Shown here in pieces: positions 34,554-43,053 of a stretch of 64,000 bases of DNA (position 1 is its first letter; every line of letters starts with the position of its first letter). Made by a program: the position numbers and the translations under genes. The notes below the pieces were generated by a model. It made no database searches. It saw only the letters and a program-made list of their open reading frames with translations, and was not told the DNA's origin. The DNA is taken from positions 62,001 to 126,000 of the forward strand of contig NZ_VUNZ01000007.1 of NCBI RefSeq assembly GCF_008386505.1, read 5' to 3'. The stretch comes from Chryseobacterium sediminis (GTDB lineage: Bacteria > Bacteroidota > Bacteroidia > Flavobacteriales > Weeksellaceae).

Positions 34554-35009
34554 CTAATAATAAACATTTAAAGTTTTACTTGGCGCATCATAAGTATAAG
34601 GATAGGTTTTTGGTGGCAGAGAGGTTTTAGCTCCGGCCTCTGGCTGTCCCGTACTTAAAATCCATCTTGTATTATCCTGCGGACAAATAATAGCAATATT
34701 GTCCTTTACTTCAAGGGTTGTATTATTATCAGGACATATGTGAGGCGCATTTCTGTCATACACCTTAAATCCGTTTGCAGTTCGTACAATAATCAGCCCT
34801 CTTGTTCCGGACTGCTGTTCGTTCACATAAATCCAGCCGTTGATATTGTTCAAAGCATAGTAGGCAGGCAGATTTAGATTAAGAGATACATTAATGGGGG
34901 TATTGGGGAAGCAGCTCACGGTATCTTCTCTGCTTCCACAAGAGTTTACAGATAAGTTGCTGAAAATCAATATACTGAAAATGGATAAGATTGAAAAAGT
35001 TTTTTTCAT
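34554..35009 (-). CDS. Rieske-like lipoprotein with lost iron-sulfur ligands
   Basis: This 151-aa protein has a lipoprotein-like signal (MKKTFSILSIFSILIFSNLSVNSCG). The C-terminal part resembles the Rieske fold: DRNAPHICPD, then IAIICPQDNTRWILSTGQPEAGAKTSLPPKTYPYTYD. In a true Rieske protein these would be C-x-H and C-x2-H. Here the first Cys is replaced by Ala and the second His by Asp, so a 2Fe-2S cluster is unlikely. It precedes dtd in the same direction. Function unknown. Confidence 0.7.
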   Translation of the reverse strand: MKKTFSILSIFSILIFSNLSVNSCGSREDTVSCFPNTPINVSLNLNLPAYYALNNINGWIYVNEQQSGTRGLIIVRTANGFKVYDRNAPHICPDNNTTLEVKDNIAIICPQDNTRWILSTGQPEAGAKTSLPPKTYPYTYDAPSKTLNVYY

Positions 35010-35026
35010 TTCAATTTAAATTTTTA

Positions 35027-35093
35027 TATATTTGTAAAAATTAAACGATTACAACACGAAAACATTGTCCGGCAAATGTCGGATTATTTTTTT
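35027..35093 (+). promoter_or_regulatory. greA promoter and leader hairpin (possible attenuator)
   Basis: TATATTTG at 35027-35034 is a perfect -7 box. About 34 bases downstream the leader contains TCCGGCA-AA-TGTCGGA (35068-35083, one wobble pair), directly followed by TTATTTTTTT. This has the form of a weak intrinsic terminator inside the untranslated leader. Confidence 0.5.
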
Positions 35094-35118
35094 ATACTAA
35101 AACTAAATTTTGAAAATT

Positions 35119-35589
35119 ATGGCAAGCTATGTAACTAAGGAGGGCCTAGAGAAAATGAAAGCTGAGCTGGAACAGTTGGAAACTGTAGAGAGACCAAAAA
35201 TCACTCAGCAGATCGCGGAAGCAAGAGACAAAGGAGATTTGTCTGAAAATGCGGAATACGATGCGGCTAAAGAGGCTCAAGGGATGCTTGAAATGAGAAT
35301 TTCTAAGCTGAAGGATGTTATCTCTACTTCTAAAATTATAGACGAAAGCCAATTAGATACTTCAAAAGTTTCCATCTTAACAACAGTGAAACTTAAAAAT
35401 AATGCTACCAAGCAAGAGCAGGTATTTACATTGGTACCGGATAACGAAAGTGACCTGAAGACAGGAAGAATTTCTGTAAACACTCCTATCGCAAAAGGTT
35501 TGTTGGGGAAAGCTGTTGGCGAAACTGCCGAAATTACTTTACCGAACGGAAACAAACTGTCTTTTGAAGTATTAGACATTTCTTTATAG
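35119..35589 (+). CDS. greA: Transcription elongation factor GreA
   Basis: GreA rescues backtracked RNA polymerase by stimulating transcript cleavage. The 156-aa protein starts MASYVTKEGLEKMKAELEQL. The coiled-coil tip acidic residues are in RDKGDLSENAEYDAAKEAQ near residue 38. The C-terminal FKBP-like domain is at about 80-156. The ATG at 35119 is the usual start; an in-frame TTG lies nine bases upstream. A leader hairpin precedes it. Confidence 0.95.
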   Translation: MASYVTKEGLEKMKAELEQLETVERPKITQQIAEARDKGDLSENAEYDAAKEAQGMLEMRISKLKDVISTSKIIDESQLDTSKVSILTTVKLKNNATKQEQVFTLVPDNESDLKTGRISVNTPIAKGLLGKAVGETAEITLPNGNKLSFEVLDISL

Positions 35590-35645
35590 TCTGATACGGT
35601 TTCTATTTCTAAACTTCTAAATATTTAACCCTAACTTCTGATAAA

Positions 35646-36035
35646 ATGAGCACTATATTCACAAAAATCATCAATGGCGAAATTCCCTCTTATAAGATTG
35701 CAGAAAATGAAAACTTTATTGCATTCTTAGATGCAATGCCTTTGGTGAAAGGACATACTTTAGTAGTTCCGAAAAAAGAAGTGGATTTGATTTTTGATCT
35801 TGAAAGTGAAGAATACAAAAACCTTTGGGGATTTGCCCAAGAGGTAGCCAAGAAGATCAAAACTGCAATTCCATGTGTAAGAGTAGGAGTAGCGGTGGTA
35901 GGACTTGAAGTTCCTCATGCACACATCCATCTGATTCCTTTAAACAAGATGGAAGACATGAATTTTAGAAATGAAAGATTAAAATTAACGAACGAAGAAT
36001 ATACAGAGATTCAACACTCAATTATTAATTCTTAA
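35646..36035 (+). CDS. HIT family nucleotide hydrolase/transferase (Hint-like)
   Basis: This 129-aa protein has the histidine triad VPHAHIHLIP near residue 100 and the typical N-terminus STIFTKIINGEIPSYKIAEN. HIT proteins cleave nucleoside phosphoramidates or related nucleotides. It follows greA by 56 bases and ends at the terminator at 36041, so greA and this gene may be co-transcribed. Confidence 0.92.
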   Translation: MSTIFTKIINGEIPSYKIAENENFIAFLDAMPLVKGHTLVVPKKEVDLIFDLESEEYKNLWGFAQEVAKKIKTAIPCVRVGVAVVGLEVPHAHIHLIPLNKMEDMNFRNERLKLTNEEYTEIQHSIINS

Positions 36036-36040
36036 CAATC

Positions 36041-36076
36041 AGAAAATCGTAAAAAAGTAATTTTTTACGATTTTCT
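36041..36076 (+). terminator. Intrinsic terminator after HIT gene
   Basis: A perfect 16-bp stem, AGAAAATCGTAAAAAA / TTTTTTACGATTTTCT, has the loop GTAA. It is AT-rich but long, and separates the HIT gene from clpX. Confidence 0.8.
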
Positions 36077-36101
36077 TTAACATATACATATATTATATCA
36101 T

Positions 36102-37289
36102 ATGAACTCCAACCAATGTTCTTTCTGTGGCAGAAAAAGAAATGAAGTACAGATGCTGATTTCTGGCCAGAATGGTTTTATTTGTGAAAATTGTATAGAG
36201 CAGGCGCACGCTATTGTAAAAGATGGTGCATCCAAAACAGGATATTCACCTGCCGACAGTATGGCTGAACTTAAAAAGCCGAAAGAGATCAAAGAATTTC
36301 TTGATCAGTATGTGATCGGGCAGGATCAGGCAAAGAAACAGCTTTCTATTGCTGTATATAATCATTATAAGAGATTACTCCACGCTCAGGACGAAAACAG
36401 AGAAGTGGAACTTGAAAAGTCGAACATCATCATGATAGGGGAGACGGGAACAGGTAAAACTCTACTGGCCAAAACTATCGCCAGAGAACTGAACGTTCCT
36501 TTCTGTATCGTAGATGCCACTATTTTGACAGAAGCAGGATATGTAGGAGAGGATGTTGAAAGTATTCTATCCAGACTTCTGATGGTAGCAGATTATGATG
36601 TGGAAAAAGCTGAAAAAGGAATTGTTTTCATTGATGAGATTGATAAAATTGCAAGAAAATCAGACAATCCAAGTATTACAAGAGACGTTTCCGGAGAAGG
36701 TGTACAGCAGGGATTACTGAAACTGCTGGAAGGAAGCATCGTCAATGTTCCGCCGCAGGGAGGCAGAAAACATCCGGATCAGAAATATATTCAGGTTAAT
36801 ACTCAGAACATCTTATTTATTGCTGGGGGTGCTTTTGACGGCATCAAAGAGATTATCGAAAGAAGAATGAATAAGCAGGCGATAGGCTTCAGTTCTGAGA
36901 AAATCAATAAAACAGACGAAGATGAATATATATTAACAAATATTAATGCAATTGATCTTCGTACTTTCGGATTAATTCCGGAACTTTTAGGAAGATTTCC
37001 AATCATCACTTACCTCGATAAACTCACGAAAGAGACTTTGGTAAGAATTATGAAAGAGCCCAAAAATTCAATTGTGAATCAATTTGTGGAACTTTTCAAG
37101 ATGGATGGCACAGATTTAGTAATAACAGATGGTGCAATTGAAAAAATCGTAGAGGAAACTATTGAGAAAGGATTAGGCGCAAGAGGGTTGAGAGGTACTA
37201 CCGAAAAAGTTCTAGAAGACTATATGTTTTCAATAGGAGAGGACAAAAAGATCATCTTGACAGAAGATAATGTTTTGATTAATAGATAA
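36102..37289 (+). CDS. clpX: ATP-dependent Clp protease ATP-binding subunit ClpX
   Basis: ClpX unfolds tagged proteins for the ClpP protease. The 395-aa protein has an N-terminal zinc-binding domain (CSFCGRKRNEVQ, then CENC) that recruits substrates. The AAA+ domain has Walker A GETGTGKT near residue 114, Walker B IVFIDEIDKIA near residue 177 and the arginine-finger region LLGRFPI. The ClpP-contact IGF-type loop reads AIGFSSE near residue 263. clpP is not adjacent in this window. Confidence 0.96.
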   Translation: MNSNQCSFCGRKRNEVQMLISGQNGFICENCIEQAHAIVKDGASKTGYSPADSMAELKKPKEIKEFLDQYVIGQDQAKKQLSIAVYNHYKRLLHAQDENREVELEKSNIIMIGETGTGKTLLAKTIARELNVPFCIVDATILTEAGYVGEDVESILSRLLMVADYDVEKAEKGIVFIDEIDKIARKSDNPSITRDVSGEGVQQGLLKLLEGSIVNVPPQGGRKHPDQKYIQVNTQNILFIAGGAFDGIKEIIERRMNKQAIGFSSEKINKTDEDEYILTNINAIDLRTFGLIPELLGRFPIITYLDKLTKETLVRIMKEPKNSIVNQFVELFKMDGTDLVITDGAIEKIVEETIEKGLGARGLRGTTEKVLEDYMFSIGEDKKIILTEDNVLINR

Positions 37290-37317
37290 AATATTTTTTT
37301 TATAAGAAAAATAATAA

Positions 37318-37325
37318 TACCTTTG
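37318..37325 (+). promoter_or_regulatory. -7 box of the 37364 gene
   Basis: TACCTTTG is a perfect TAnnTTTG match 38 bases before the ATG. No TTG was seen at the -33 position. Confidence 0.55.
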
Positions 37326-37363
37326 CGGGTGAAGATTGTATTAACACACAAATAATTTATACA

Positions 37364-39349
37364 ATGAGAAAAAGTTTATTTGCTATAGGTCTTTTAGCAA
37401 TTAGTTACTCTGTTCAGGCGCAGATACTATGTCACGTTGACACTAATGCTAATATGTATGTGAGCGAAGGCACCCTAGTTTATAGTGGTGGAGGTGTACA
37501 GACAAAAGGTAATGGTCTTTTGGACGTACATGGAAATATTATGGTTGTAGGATCTGCTACAGATAGTTTTAAGACAATTGATGCTGCCGGTGCTGATAAA
37601 ACTGACGGTGGAAATATCATCTTAAGGCTTAATACTCCAGCTTCTTTTGCTACTTCCACATATGGTCAGCTGTACATCGACGGATTATCCCAATCCAATA
37701 TTTCTGGTGTCGTAACCAAAGAATACAGAACTACAAGTAACGGTAGTGGTAATTATTTCCAGCAAGTTGCTTTACCTTTCTCTGGTAAAGCTTACAATTC
37801 ATTATCTGCCGAAGTTGGTAAAACTTTCAATACCGGAAGGTACGATAATCCAATTCTTAAGTGGGATAATGCTAATGCTGTTTCTATTACTACTTTGAAT
37901 CTAGCTCCTACCTCGACTACTTGGGATGCTTCAGGTTATTATATGCTAAAGGTTAAAAATAACGACTGGAATCCAAGTGCTCCTGCATCAGGAAATGTAT
38001 TCAATATTAACGGAAAACCATATGCCCCATATGCTGGTACTGTAACATTACAGAACGCAGGAAAATCTAATTTAGGAGCTTCTAATGTTGTGTTCGGAAC
38101 TAATGGTAATGCTCTAAACCAGTACAATGAGAAGTATAACACTTATCTTGATGATAGTTTTGAGTTTACTACAAATCCATGGGCTAATACATTTGGTCAA
38201 AATTTCTACCAATTCGGAAACCCTTTCCTTACCAATTTAGATTTATCTAATATTGGATATACTGAAAGTGTTACAGGATCTGATGGAAATGCAGTAAGAA
38301 ATATCTGGGGTATTGAATATAACCCAGGTACAATTGTTACACTTCCTAATGGTTCTACTTATGCTACAGGTTCTCAGGTTGTTACCTTTGTTCCTACCGG
38401 TGACGGAGTTGCTCCGGCAATTGGAGATGTGAATTTAGATAAAATGGTAATCAAGCCTATGCAGTCGTTTAAAATAAAGTTAAGAGACAATACAGCTCAG
38501 ACTTTAAATTTTAATACACTGAGAAGATTCAAATCAACTGCTAGAACAGCTGGTGTTAACTATGATGTAAACGCAGCTAAAATGGCTACTGGTAAGAATA
38601 CAACCAATACTGTAAAACAGCTTGGGGTAATCGGTCTTGATGCTAATGGGAAAGAACTTTCCAGAACATACTACGTTGTTTCTCCAGCATTAACAACAGG
38701 TCACCAGATTTCTGCAGCAACTTCTGTTCAGGCTTCAGCTGGTAAAAATATCATCGGTACTTTTGAAGAATCATTGAATGGTGGGTATGATAATAATAAT
38801 ACTAACTATTGGTTATATATTAACGAAGCTAATGAAAATAACTTCAAGGGTAAAAATGTTAAGTTAGTTAACTACTACCTGGATCAGGTGAAATCTTATA
38901 AATTCGAGATCAGAGAAAATGCAGAGCTAATCCCTGCTGGTGTACATCAATTATCTTCAGGAATTGGGTTCTATTATAAAGCCGAAAACGGAAATTTAAT
39001 AGAAGCTAAACAAGGAGATGTTGTAGCAGTTACCAATGAGGAAGCTAATTTGTATTATGGAGAACCAAGTAATATTACTTTAGCAGTAGATAACAATAAA
39101 GCTACTGCATCAAGAACACTTGTAGTATATGATCCATCTATTACAAATTACATTGTAAGATTTGATCCAAAATGGAAAAAAGCAGATATTCAAGTTTATG
39201 ATATGAGCGGTAAACTAGTAATCTCTAAAAAAGCGGTTGATGCATCCAGAGATTTTGTAATCGAGCTTGATGGCTCAGTTAAAAATTCATACGTTGTAAA
39301 AATCGTTTCTGATAAAGGAGAAACTGTTAACACTAAAATCTTAAAATAA
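37364..39349 (+). CDS. Exported T9SS-type protein with C-terminal sorting-like domain
   Basis: This 661-aa protein begins with a signal peptide (MRKSLFAIGLLAISYSVQAQ). The body is rich in Asn, Thr, Ser, Gly and Tyr and is probably all beta, with GNPFLTNLDLSNIGY near residue 285 and a FNTLRRFKS segment near residue 385. The last 70 residues (ADIQVYDMSGKLVISKKAVD ... YVVKIVSDKGETVNTKILK) resemble a T9SS sorting domain but without the usual YPNP start. It is likely a cell-surface or adhesin-type protein. The small gene at 39355 follows five bases later. Confidence 0.87.
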   Translation: MRKSLFAIGLLAISYSVQAQILCHVDTNANMYVSEGTLVYSGGGVQTKGNGLLDVHGNIMVVGSATDSFKTIDAAGADKTDGGNIILRLNTPASFATSTYGQLYIDGLSQSNISGVVTKEYRTTSNGSGNYFQQVALPFSGKAYNSLSAEVGKTFNTGRYDNPILKWDNANAVSITTLNLAPTSTTWDASGYYMLKVKNNDWNPSAPASGNVFNINGKPYAPYAGTVTLQNAGKSNLGASNVVFGTNGNALNQYNEKYNTYLDDSFEFTTNPWANTFGQNFYQFGNPFLTNLDLSNIGYTESVTGSDGNAVRNIWGIEYNPGTIVTLPNGSTYATGSQVVTFVPTGDGVAPAIGDVNLDKMVIKPMQSFKIKLRDNTAQTLNFNTLRRFKSTARTAGVNYDVNAAKMATGKNTTNTVKQLGVIGLDANGKELSRTYYVVSPALTTGHQISAATSVQASAGKNIIGTFEESLNGGYDNNNTNYWLYINEANENNFKGKNVKLVNYYLDQVKSYKFEIRENAELIPAGVHQLSSGIGFYYKAENGNLIEAKQGDVVAVTNEEANLYYGEPSNITLAVDNNKATASRTLVVYDPSITNYIVRFDPKWKKADIQVYDMSGKLVISKKAVDASRDFVIELDGSVKNSYVVKIVSDKGETVNTKILK

Positions 39350-39354
39350 ACCAC

Positions 39355-39570
39355 ATGAAAACTATTAATAAACTAGTATTAGCTCTTTTTCTTTTTGCTA
39401 TATCTTTAGCAAATGCTGCCCCACCACAACCAGCACCAACAGGAAGTGGAAATGGAGGGAATGGTACCGGAGCGCCTGCACCCATTGATATGTACGTATA
39501 TGTACTTGGTATTGTAGCAATTGCATTTATTGTTTATTTTACAAAAAAGTACAAGAGCGTAAAAGCATAA
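39355..39570 (+). CDS. Small single-pass membrane protein with signal peptide
   Basis: This 71-aa protein has a signal peptide (MKTINKLVLALFLFAISLANA), a Pro/Gly/Asn linker (PPQPAPTGSGNGGNGTGAPA) and a hydrophobic helix (MYVYVLGIVAIAFIVYFT) with a basic tail. Similar short proteins are common in Chryseobacterium, often after secreted T9SS proteins. The role is unknown. It is five bases after the 37364 gene and is followed by a terminator, so the two form an operon. Confidence 0.8.
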   Translation: MKTINKLVLALFLFAISLANAAPPQPAPTGSGNGGNGTGAPAPIDMYVYVLGIVAIAFIVYFTKKYKSVKA

Positions 39571-39590
39571 AATTTTATTAAAATAATATT

Positions 39591-39620
39591 AAACTCTCTG
39601 ATTAGTCAGAGAGTTTTTTT
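39591..39620 (+). terminator. Intrinsic terminator
   Basis: AAACTCTCTGA / TCAGAGAGTTT is an 11-bp stem with the loop TTAG, followed by a T run. Confidence 0.9.
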
Positions 39621-39631
39621 ATTTTTACTCT

Positions 39632-40924
39632 ATGAAAAAGATTTATACGCTATCTGCGGTTTTGGCCGCATTTGCTCTGCAGGCTCAGTTTACAGTTACC
39701 ATTCAGACTCCGGCAGACTTTAAAGATCAGGACGCTATTCTATATACATTAAACGGCTCAAAAGATATTATTGTTACTAAAGAAAAGAGTAAGAATAGTA
39801 CATGGACTTTTAAATATCCAAGCAGCTATATGGGAATGATGAAAGTATATTTCCCGGGCTCTAATAATACCGTAAGCTTTATTTCTGAAAATAAAAATGT
39901 CAACTTTAAACTGGATATCCAGAATAATAAAGTTAAAGATGTTATTTATCTGGATGAAGCAAATAACCTGATGAGTAAGCAGCAGGAAGGTTCTCAAAAG
40001 AAAGAGCTTATTTTGCCGGCTTTAGCGCAGATCAAAGAATATTATAAAGACAATACAGACTTTGGAAAAGCGCTGAAAATAGAGATTGATAGACTTTCCG
40101 GTTCTTCCAGCTCTATTGATGCCACTCAACATCCGTTTATTACTTATTATAATACGAATTACAGTAAATTTATTTCCAACTCACCGGATTCTGTCAAAAA
40201 AGTAGATCAGGAGGAAATAATAAACTTTCTGGACAAGTCCAATGATATGCTTGAGACCTCCTCATTGCTAAGACCAGTATTAGTATCTTATCTGAATTCC
40301 GGAGGAAATACCAATGTTGTTGCTTCTGTTGATAAATTGTTAGACCGATTAAAAGTGGAGACTCCAAGAGGGCAAACTGTTTTATCAGAGCTGATTGATA
40401 TTTTTGATGTATATGAGATGGATGAGTACAAGAGCAAATATTTATCACTTGCCAAAAATCTTAAGTGTACCATCAATGACAGACTTGCTTCTACCCTGAA
40501 ATCGAATGCCAACATTGAAATGGGGGCCGCTTTCCCTAACTATAAGTTCCAGTCACCTGTAAATACTACTGCAAAGTCATTATACGATATAAAGGCTGAT
40601 AAAAAAGTTGTTGTGTTCTGGTCATCTACATGTTCGCACTGTGAAAGTGAACTTCCGCAACTTTTGGAAAAATACAATGAACTGAAATCAAAGAATATTC
40701 AGGTTGTAGGATTTTCTTTAGATGTTGACAAAAATTCTTATACTAAAAAGATTGCTGCATTTCCTTGGGTGAATGACTCGGAATTGAGAGGATGGAACAG
40801 TAGTTATACGGATATGTACAATATTCATGCAACTCCGACATATTTTATTTTAGATGCTAACAATAAGATTATCAACAAACCAGATCACGTTGGAGATGTT
40901 TTGGAATATTTTAAGTTAAAATAA
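39632..40924 (+). CDS. Exported thioredoxin-domain protein (TlpA/AhpC-TSA-like)
   Basis: This 430-aa protein has a signal peptide (MKKIYTLSAVLAAFALQAQ). A DUF4369-like N-terminal part follows (about 20-280), then a C-terminal thioredoxin fold with VVFWSSTCSHCESELPQLLEKY near residue 328. The redox motif is CSHC, and the cis-Pro lies in HATPTYFILD near residue 405. Such periplasmic proteins reduce or rearrange disulfides in the envelope. It starts 12 bases after a terminator and is followed by the tRNA promoter. Confidence 0.9.
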   Translation: MKKIYTLSAVLAAFALQAQFTVTIQTPADFKDQDAILYTLNGSKDIIVTKEKSKNSTWTFKYPSSYMGMMKVYFPGSNNTVSFISENKNVNFKLDIQNNKVKDVIYLDEANNLMSKQQEGSQKKELILPALAQIKEYYKDNTDFGKALKIEIDRLSGSSSSIDATQHPFITYYNTNYSKFISNSPDSVKKVDQEEIINFLDKSNDMLETSSLLRPVLVSYLNSGGNTNVVASVDKLLDRLKVETPRGQTVLSELIDIFDVYEMDEYKSKYLSLAKNLKCTINDRLASTLKSNANIEMGAAFPNYKFQSPVNTTAKSLYDIKADKKVVVFWSSTCSHCESELPQLLEKYNELKSKNIQVVGFSLDVDKNSYTKKIAAFPWVNDSELRGWNSSYTDMYNIHATPTYFILDANNKIINKPDHVGDVLEYFKLK

Positions 40925-40956
40925 TTTTGGAGGTAAAGAAATATTTTCTATATTTG
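40925..40956 (+). promoter_or_regulatory. Promoter of tRNA-Met
   Basis: TTTTG at 40925-40929 and TATATTTG at 40949-40956, with a 19-base spacer, are consensus -33 and -7 boxes. Transcription would begin a few bases before the tRNA. The -33 box overlaps the end of the upstream gene. Confidence 0.8.
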
Positions 40957-40968
40957 CACCACCAAAAA

Positions 40969-41042
40969 GGCGAGGTAGCTCAGTTGGTTAGAGCGCAGGA
41001 TTCATAACCCTGAGGTCACGGGTTCAATTCCCGTCTTCGCTA
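40969..41042 (+). tRNA. tRNA-Met (CAT), elongator type
   Basis: The 74 bases fold as a cloverleaf: acceptor GGCGAGG / CTTCGCT (first pair G-T), D stem GCTC/GAGC, anticodon loop TTCATAA, and T arm ACGGG-TTCAATT-CCCGT. The anticodon is CAT. The anticodon stem lacks the three G-C pairs next to the loop that mark initiator tRNA, so this is elongator Met; an Ile(k2CAU) tRNA is not ruled out. CCA is not encoded. Confidence 0.95.
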
Positions 41043-41044
41043 CA

Positions 41045-41081
41045 AAAAACCGCAATCATTGATTTAATGATTGCGGTTTTT
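41045..41081 (+). terminator. Intrinsic terminator after tRNA-Met
   Basis: AAAAACCGCAATCATT / AATGATTGCGGTTTTT is a perfect 16-bp stem with a 5-base loop. It directly follows the tRNA. Confidence 0.92.
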
Positions 41082-41392
41082 AATTTTATAATAGCTGCAT
41101 ATTTATCTTTTCATTTCTCTCCATTTTTTTTATTTCTAAAAATTATCACCTTTCAATAGAAAATTAAGGGAATTATCCGGATTTCGACTTTGTCATATTT
41201 TTTTTATCGGAATGTTTTAAATGGGAGATCATTGTTTTCCATGTATTCGCTTTCTTACAGGCTTTTTTGAGACGATCTGTTTATTTATGGGCAGAAACCT
41301 CTTTTTGCAAAATAAAGTCTGTAATCAATGAACTGTGCTAATTTGGTGGTGTGTAAAATAAGCTAAGTGTGACCAATCTAAGATAATATCAT
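41082..41392. other. Intergenic region between tRNA-Met and the peptide-export operon
   Basis: About 310 AT-rich bases without a credible ORF, RNA gene or repeat. Confidence 0.5.
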
Positions 41393-41423
41393 AAAAAAGC
41401 CGTGTTACAATCTGTAGCACGGC
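41393..41423 (-). terminator. Terminator of the peptide-export operon
   Basis: GCCGTGTTACA / TGTAGCACGGC (one wobble pair) with loop ATC is followed on the minus strand by a T run. It lies 24 bases after the HlyD stop. Confidence 0.88.
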
Positions 41424-41446
41424 ATGTATTTTTTTGAGCAAATTTA

Positions 41447-42745
41447 TCAGACCTGATATCCAAGAAGCTTTCTGATCTGATAGAAGAATCTTTCAATCAA
41501 TCGAAGGTCTTGGGTTACGATCTCAGCACTGCCTCTAAGTTCTTTATCGAATGTAAGCGTTTTGTTATAGCTTGTTTTTAATCCTTTTGGCAAAATAACA
41601 TCTACATAATAATTTCCTTTATCATCAGGAATAAGAGAGATATTCTGTACTTTTCCTTCGATGATACCATATTCCTGGAATCGGTAGTTGTCTAGTTTAA
41701 TCAGTACTTTTTCGCCCGGAATGATCTTTCCTGAGTTCGTGGTAGGAACAGACATTCTGCCTACCAGCTGCTCTTTGTTTTTAGGAAGAATAGAAAGAAT
41801 AGGCTCGCCCGATTTTACAAACTGATTTTCGCCAAAAAACTGCTGGAAACTGGCAACACCATCTGTAGATGATATAACAAGATAATTCAGTTCCCACTGT
41901 TTTAAAGATTTTCTCAGTTGCTCAAGAAGCTGTAAAGTTTGTGAAGAGTATGTAATTCTGTCTTTTTCTGTGTTAATGGCGGTCCCGCTTTTAGTTTTAT
42001 TAAGATTGGTAATCCCTTCATCCATTTGTGAAATGGAGATTTTAAGATTTTCAAGATTTTGCTGGGCCTGAAGATATTTGATCTTTTCATTTTCAAGTTC
42101 CATAGCCGAAATAACTCCTTGATTGAAAAGTTCCTGAGATCTGTTGAAATTTTTCTTAGTCAGATCATATTTTATAGATTCCAGGTTTTTCTGTTGTTTT
42201 AGGGTAGCTATCCTTACGCGGTATTCGGAAATACTTTGGTTGGCTGCCAGGTTTTCCGGAACATAAGGCTGTAATCTTGTAAAAAGAGCTTCATCCTGAA
42301 ATGCTTTTGCAAAACTGTTGTATTCACCTTGTAATTCACCCAGTTTAAACCTTGAAGCCTGAGCAAGAGGGAAGTTATATAAATTATCAGGAGTAATAGA
42401 GTCTACCAGTTTTTTAAGCTCTAAAATATCTTTATAGTTAGCTGCAGACTGCATCACCATCAGAACATCATTCTTTTTAACTTCCTGATGGTCTTTTATG
42501 AATATTTTTTCAATTTTGGAACTTGTCCTTGCTTCTATCTTCTCCGGAGGATTCTGGGAAGTTACAATAATAGGAGCCGGTACAAATTCCGGATACTTTA
42601 TAATATAGCTCATTAAGAGAATCAACAGGAGGATAATAAATATCACTGTATTTCCCCAGCGGATCATCCAATGTGGTGGCTGGGTAAGAATATCCTGTAC
42701 ACTCTCTGAGCGAAGTTCAATATTGTCTAAAACGTCTTCTTTCAT
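41447..42745 (-). CDS. HlyD-family membrane fusion (adaptor) protein of the peptide exporter
   Basis: This 432-aa protein links the inner-membrane ABC transporter to an outer-membrane channel. It has one N-terminal membrane helix (VIFIILLLILLMSYII, about 33-48), a lipoyl/barrel-sandwich part (KIEARTSSKIEKIFIKDHQEVKKND) and a long coiled-coil hairpin (about 150-265). A beta-barrel part contains GKIIPGEKVLIKLDNYRFQEYG. It is the last gene of the minus-strand operon, 45 bases after the peptide gene. No TolC-like gene is adjacent. Confidence 0.92.
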   Translation of the reverse strand: MKEDVLDNIELRSESVQDILTQPPHWMIRWGNTVIFIILLLILLMSYIIKYPEFVPAPIIVTSQNPPEKIEARTSSKIEKIFIKDHQEVKKNDVLMVMQSAANYKDILELKKLVDSITPDNLYNFPLAQASRFKLGELQGEYNSFAKAFQDEALFTRLQPYVPENLAANQSISEYRVRIATLKQQKNLESIKYDLTKKNFNRSQELFNQGVISAMELENEKIKYLQAQQNLENLKISISQMDEGITNLNKTKSGTAINTEKDRITYSSQTLQLLEQLRKSLKQWELNYLVISSTDGVASFQQFFGENQFVKSGEPILSILPKNKEQLVGRMSVPTTNSGKIIPGEKVLIKLDNYRFQEYGIIEGKVQNISLIPDDKGNYYVDVILPKGLKTSYNKTLTFDKELRGSAEIVTQDLRLIERFFYQIRKLLGYQV

Positions 42746-42790
42746 TGTTCTGAGGTAAAATTTCCCCCAATATTTCAGGGGGAATATAAT

Positions 42791-42985
42791 TTAAATAATT
42801 GGGCAGTTCCCGTCATACCAAGATGGTGGCGAAGTATCCGCATCGGGAGGACATTCAAAATGCTTTATACGGCATGGTACCCAGCTGCCAAGACACCAGG
42901 ATCCACAACAGTTATTGTCCGGAATAATTACTCCTCCACTGACTAATGTCAAATCTTTTCTTGAAAGTTTTTTAAGATTTTTCAT
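42791..42985 (-). CDS. Cys-rich secreted peptide precursor with GG leader
   Basis: This 64-aa product starts MKNLKKLSRKDLTLVSGG, a double-glycine leader expected to be cut after Gly18 by the C39 transporter encoded just upstream. The mature 46 residues hold six cysteines (26, 27, 31, 38, 45, 61), plus Trp and Pro residues. The leader nearly matches that of the peptide at 16959, which also has six cysteines, although the mature parts differ. The neighbouring VKOR-thioredoxin gene offers a means of disulfide formation. No radical-SAM or lanthionine enzymes are nearby. Biological activity is not known. Confidence 0.88.
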   Translation of the reverse strand: MKNLKKLSRKDLTLVSGGVIIPDNNCCGSWCLGSWVPCRIKHFECPPDADTSPPSWYDGNCPII

Positions 42986-43003
42986 GATTTAATTAGTTTA
43001 TTT

Positions 43004-43035
43004 TTTCCTACTCTGTAAGCTTTTCGGATTCCGCT
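43004..43035 (-). promoter_or_regulatory. Conserved upstream element, copy B
   Basis: On the minus strand AGCGGAATCCGAAAAGC is followed after 4 bases by AGAGTAGGAAA, ending 18 bases before the peptide ATG. It lies in the 68-base gap after the ABC transporter stop. It could give the peptide and hlyD separate expression from the upstream genes. Confidence 0.68.
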
Positions 43036-43053
43036 ATATTTTTGCTTTTATAA

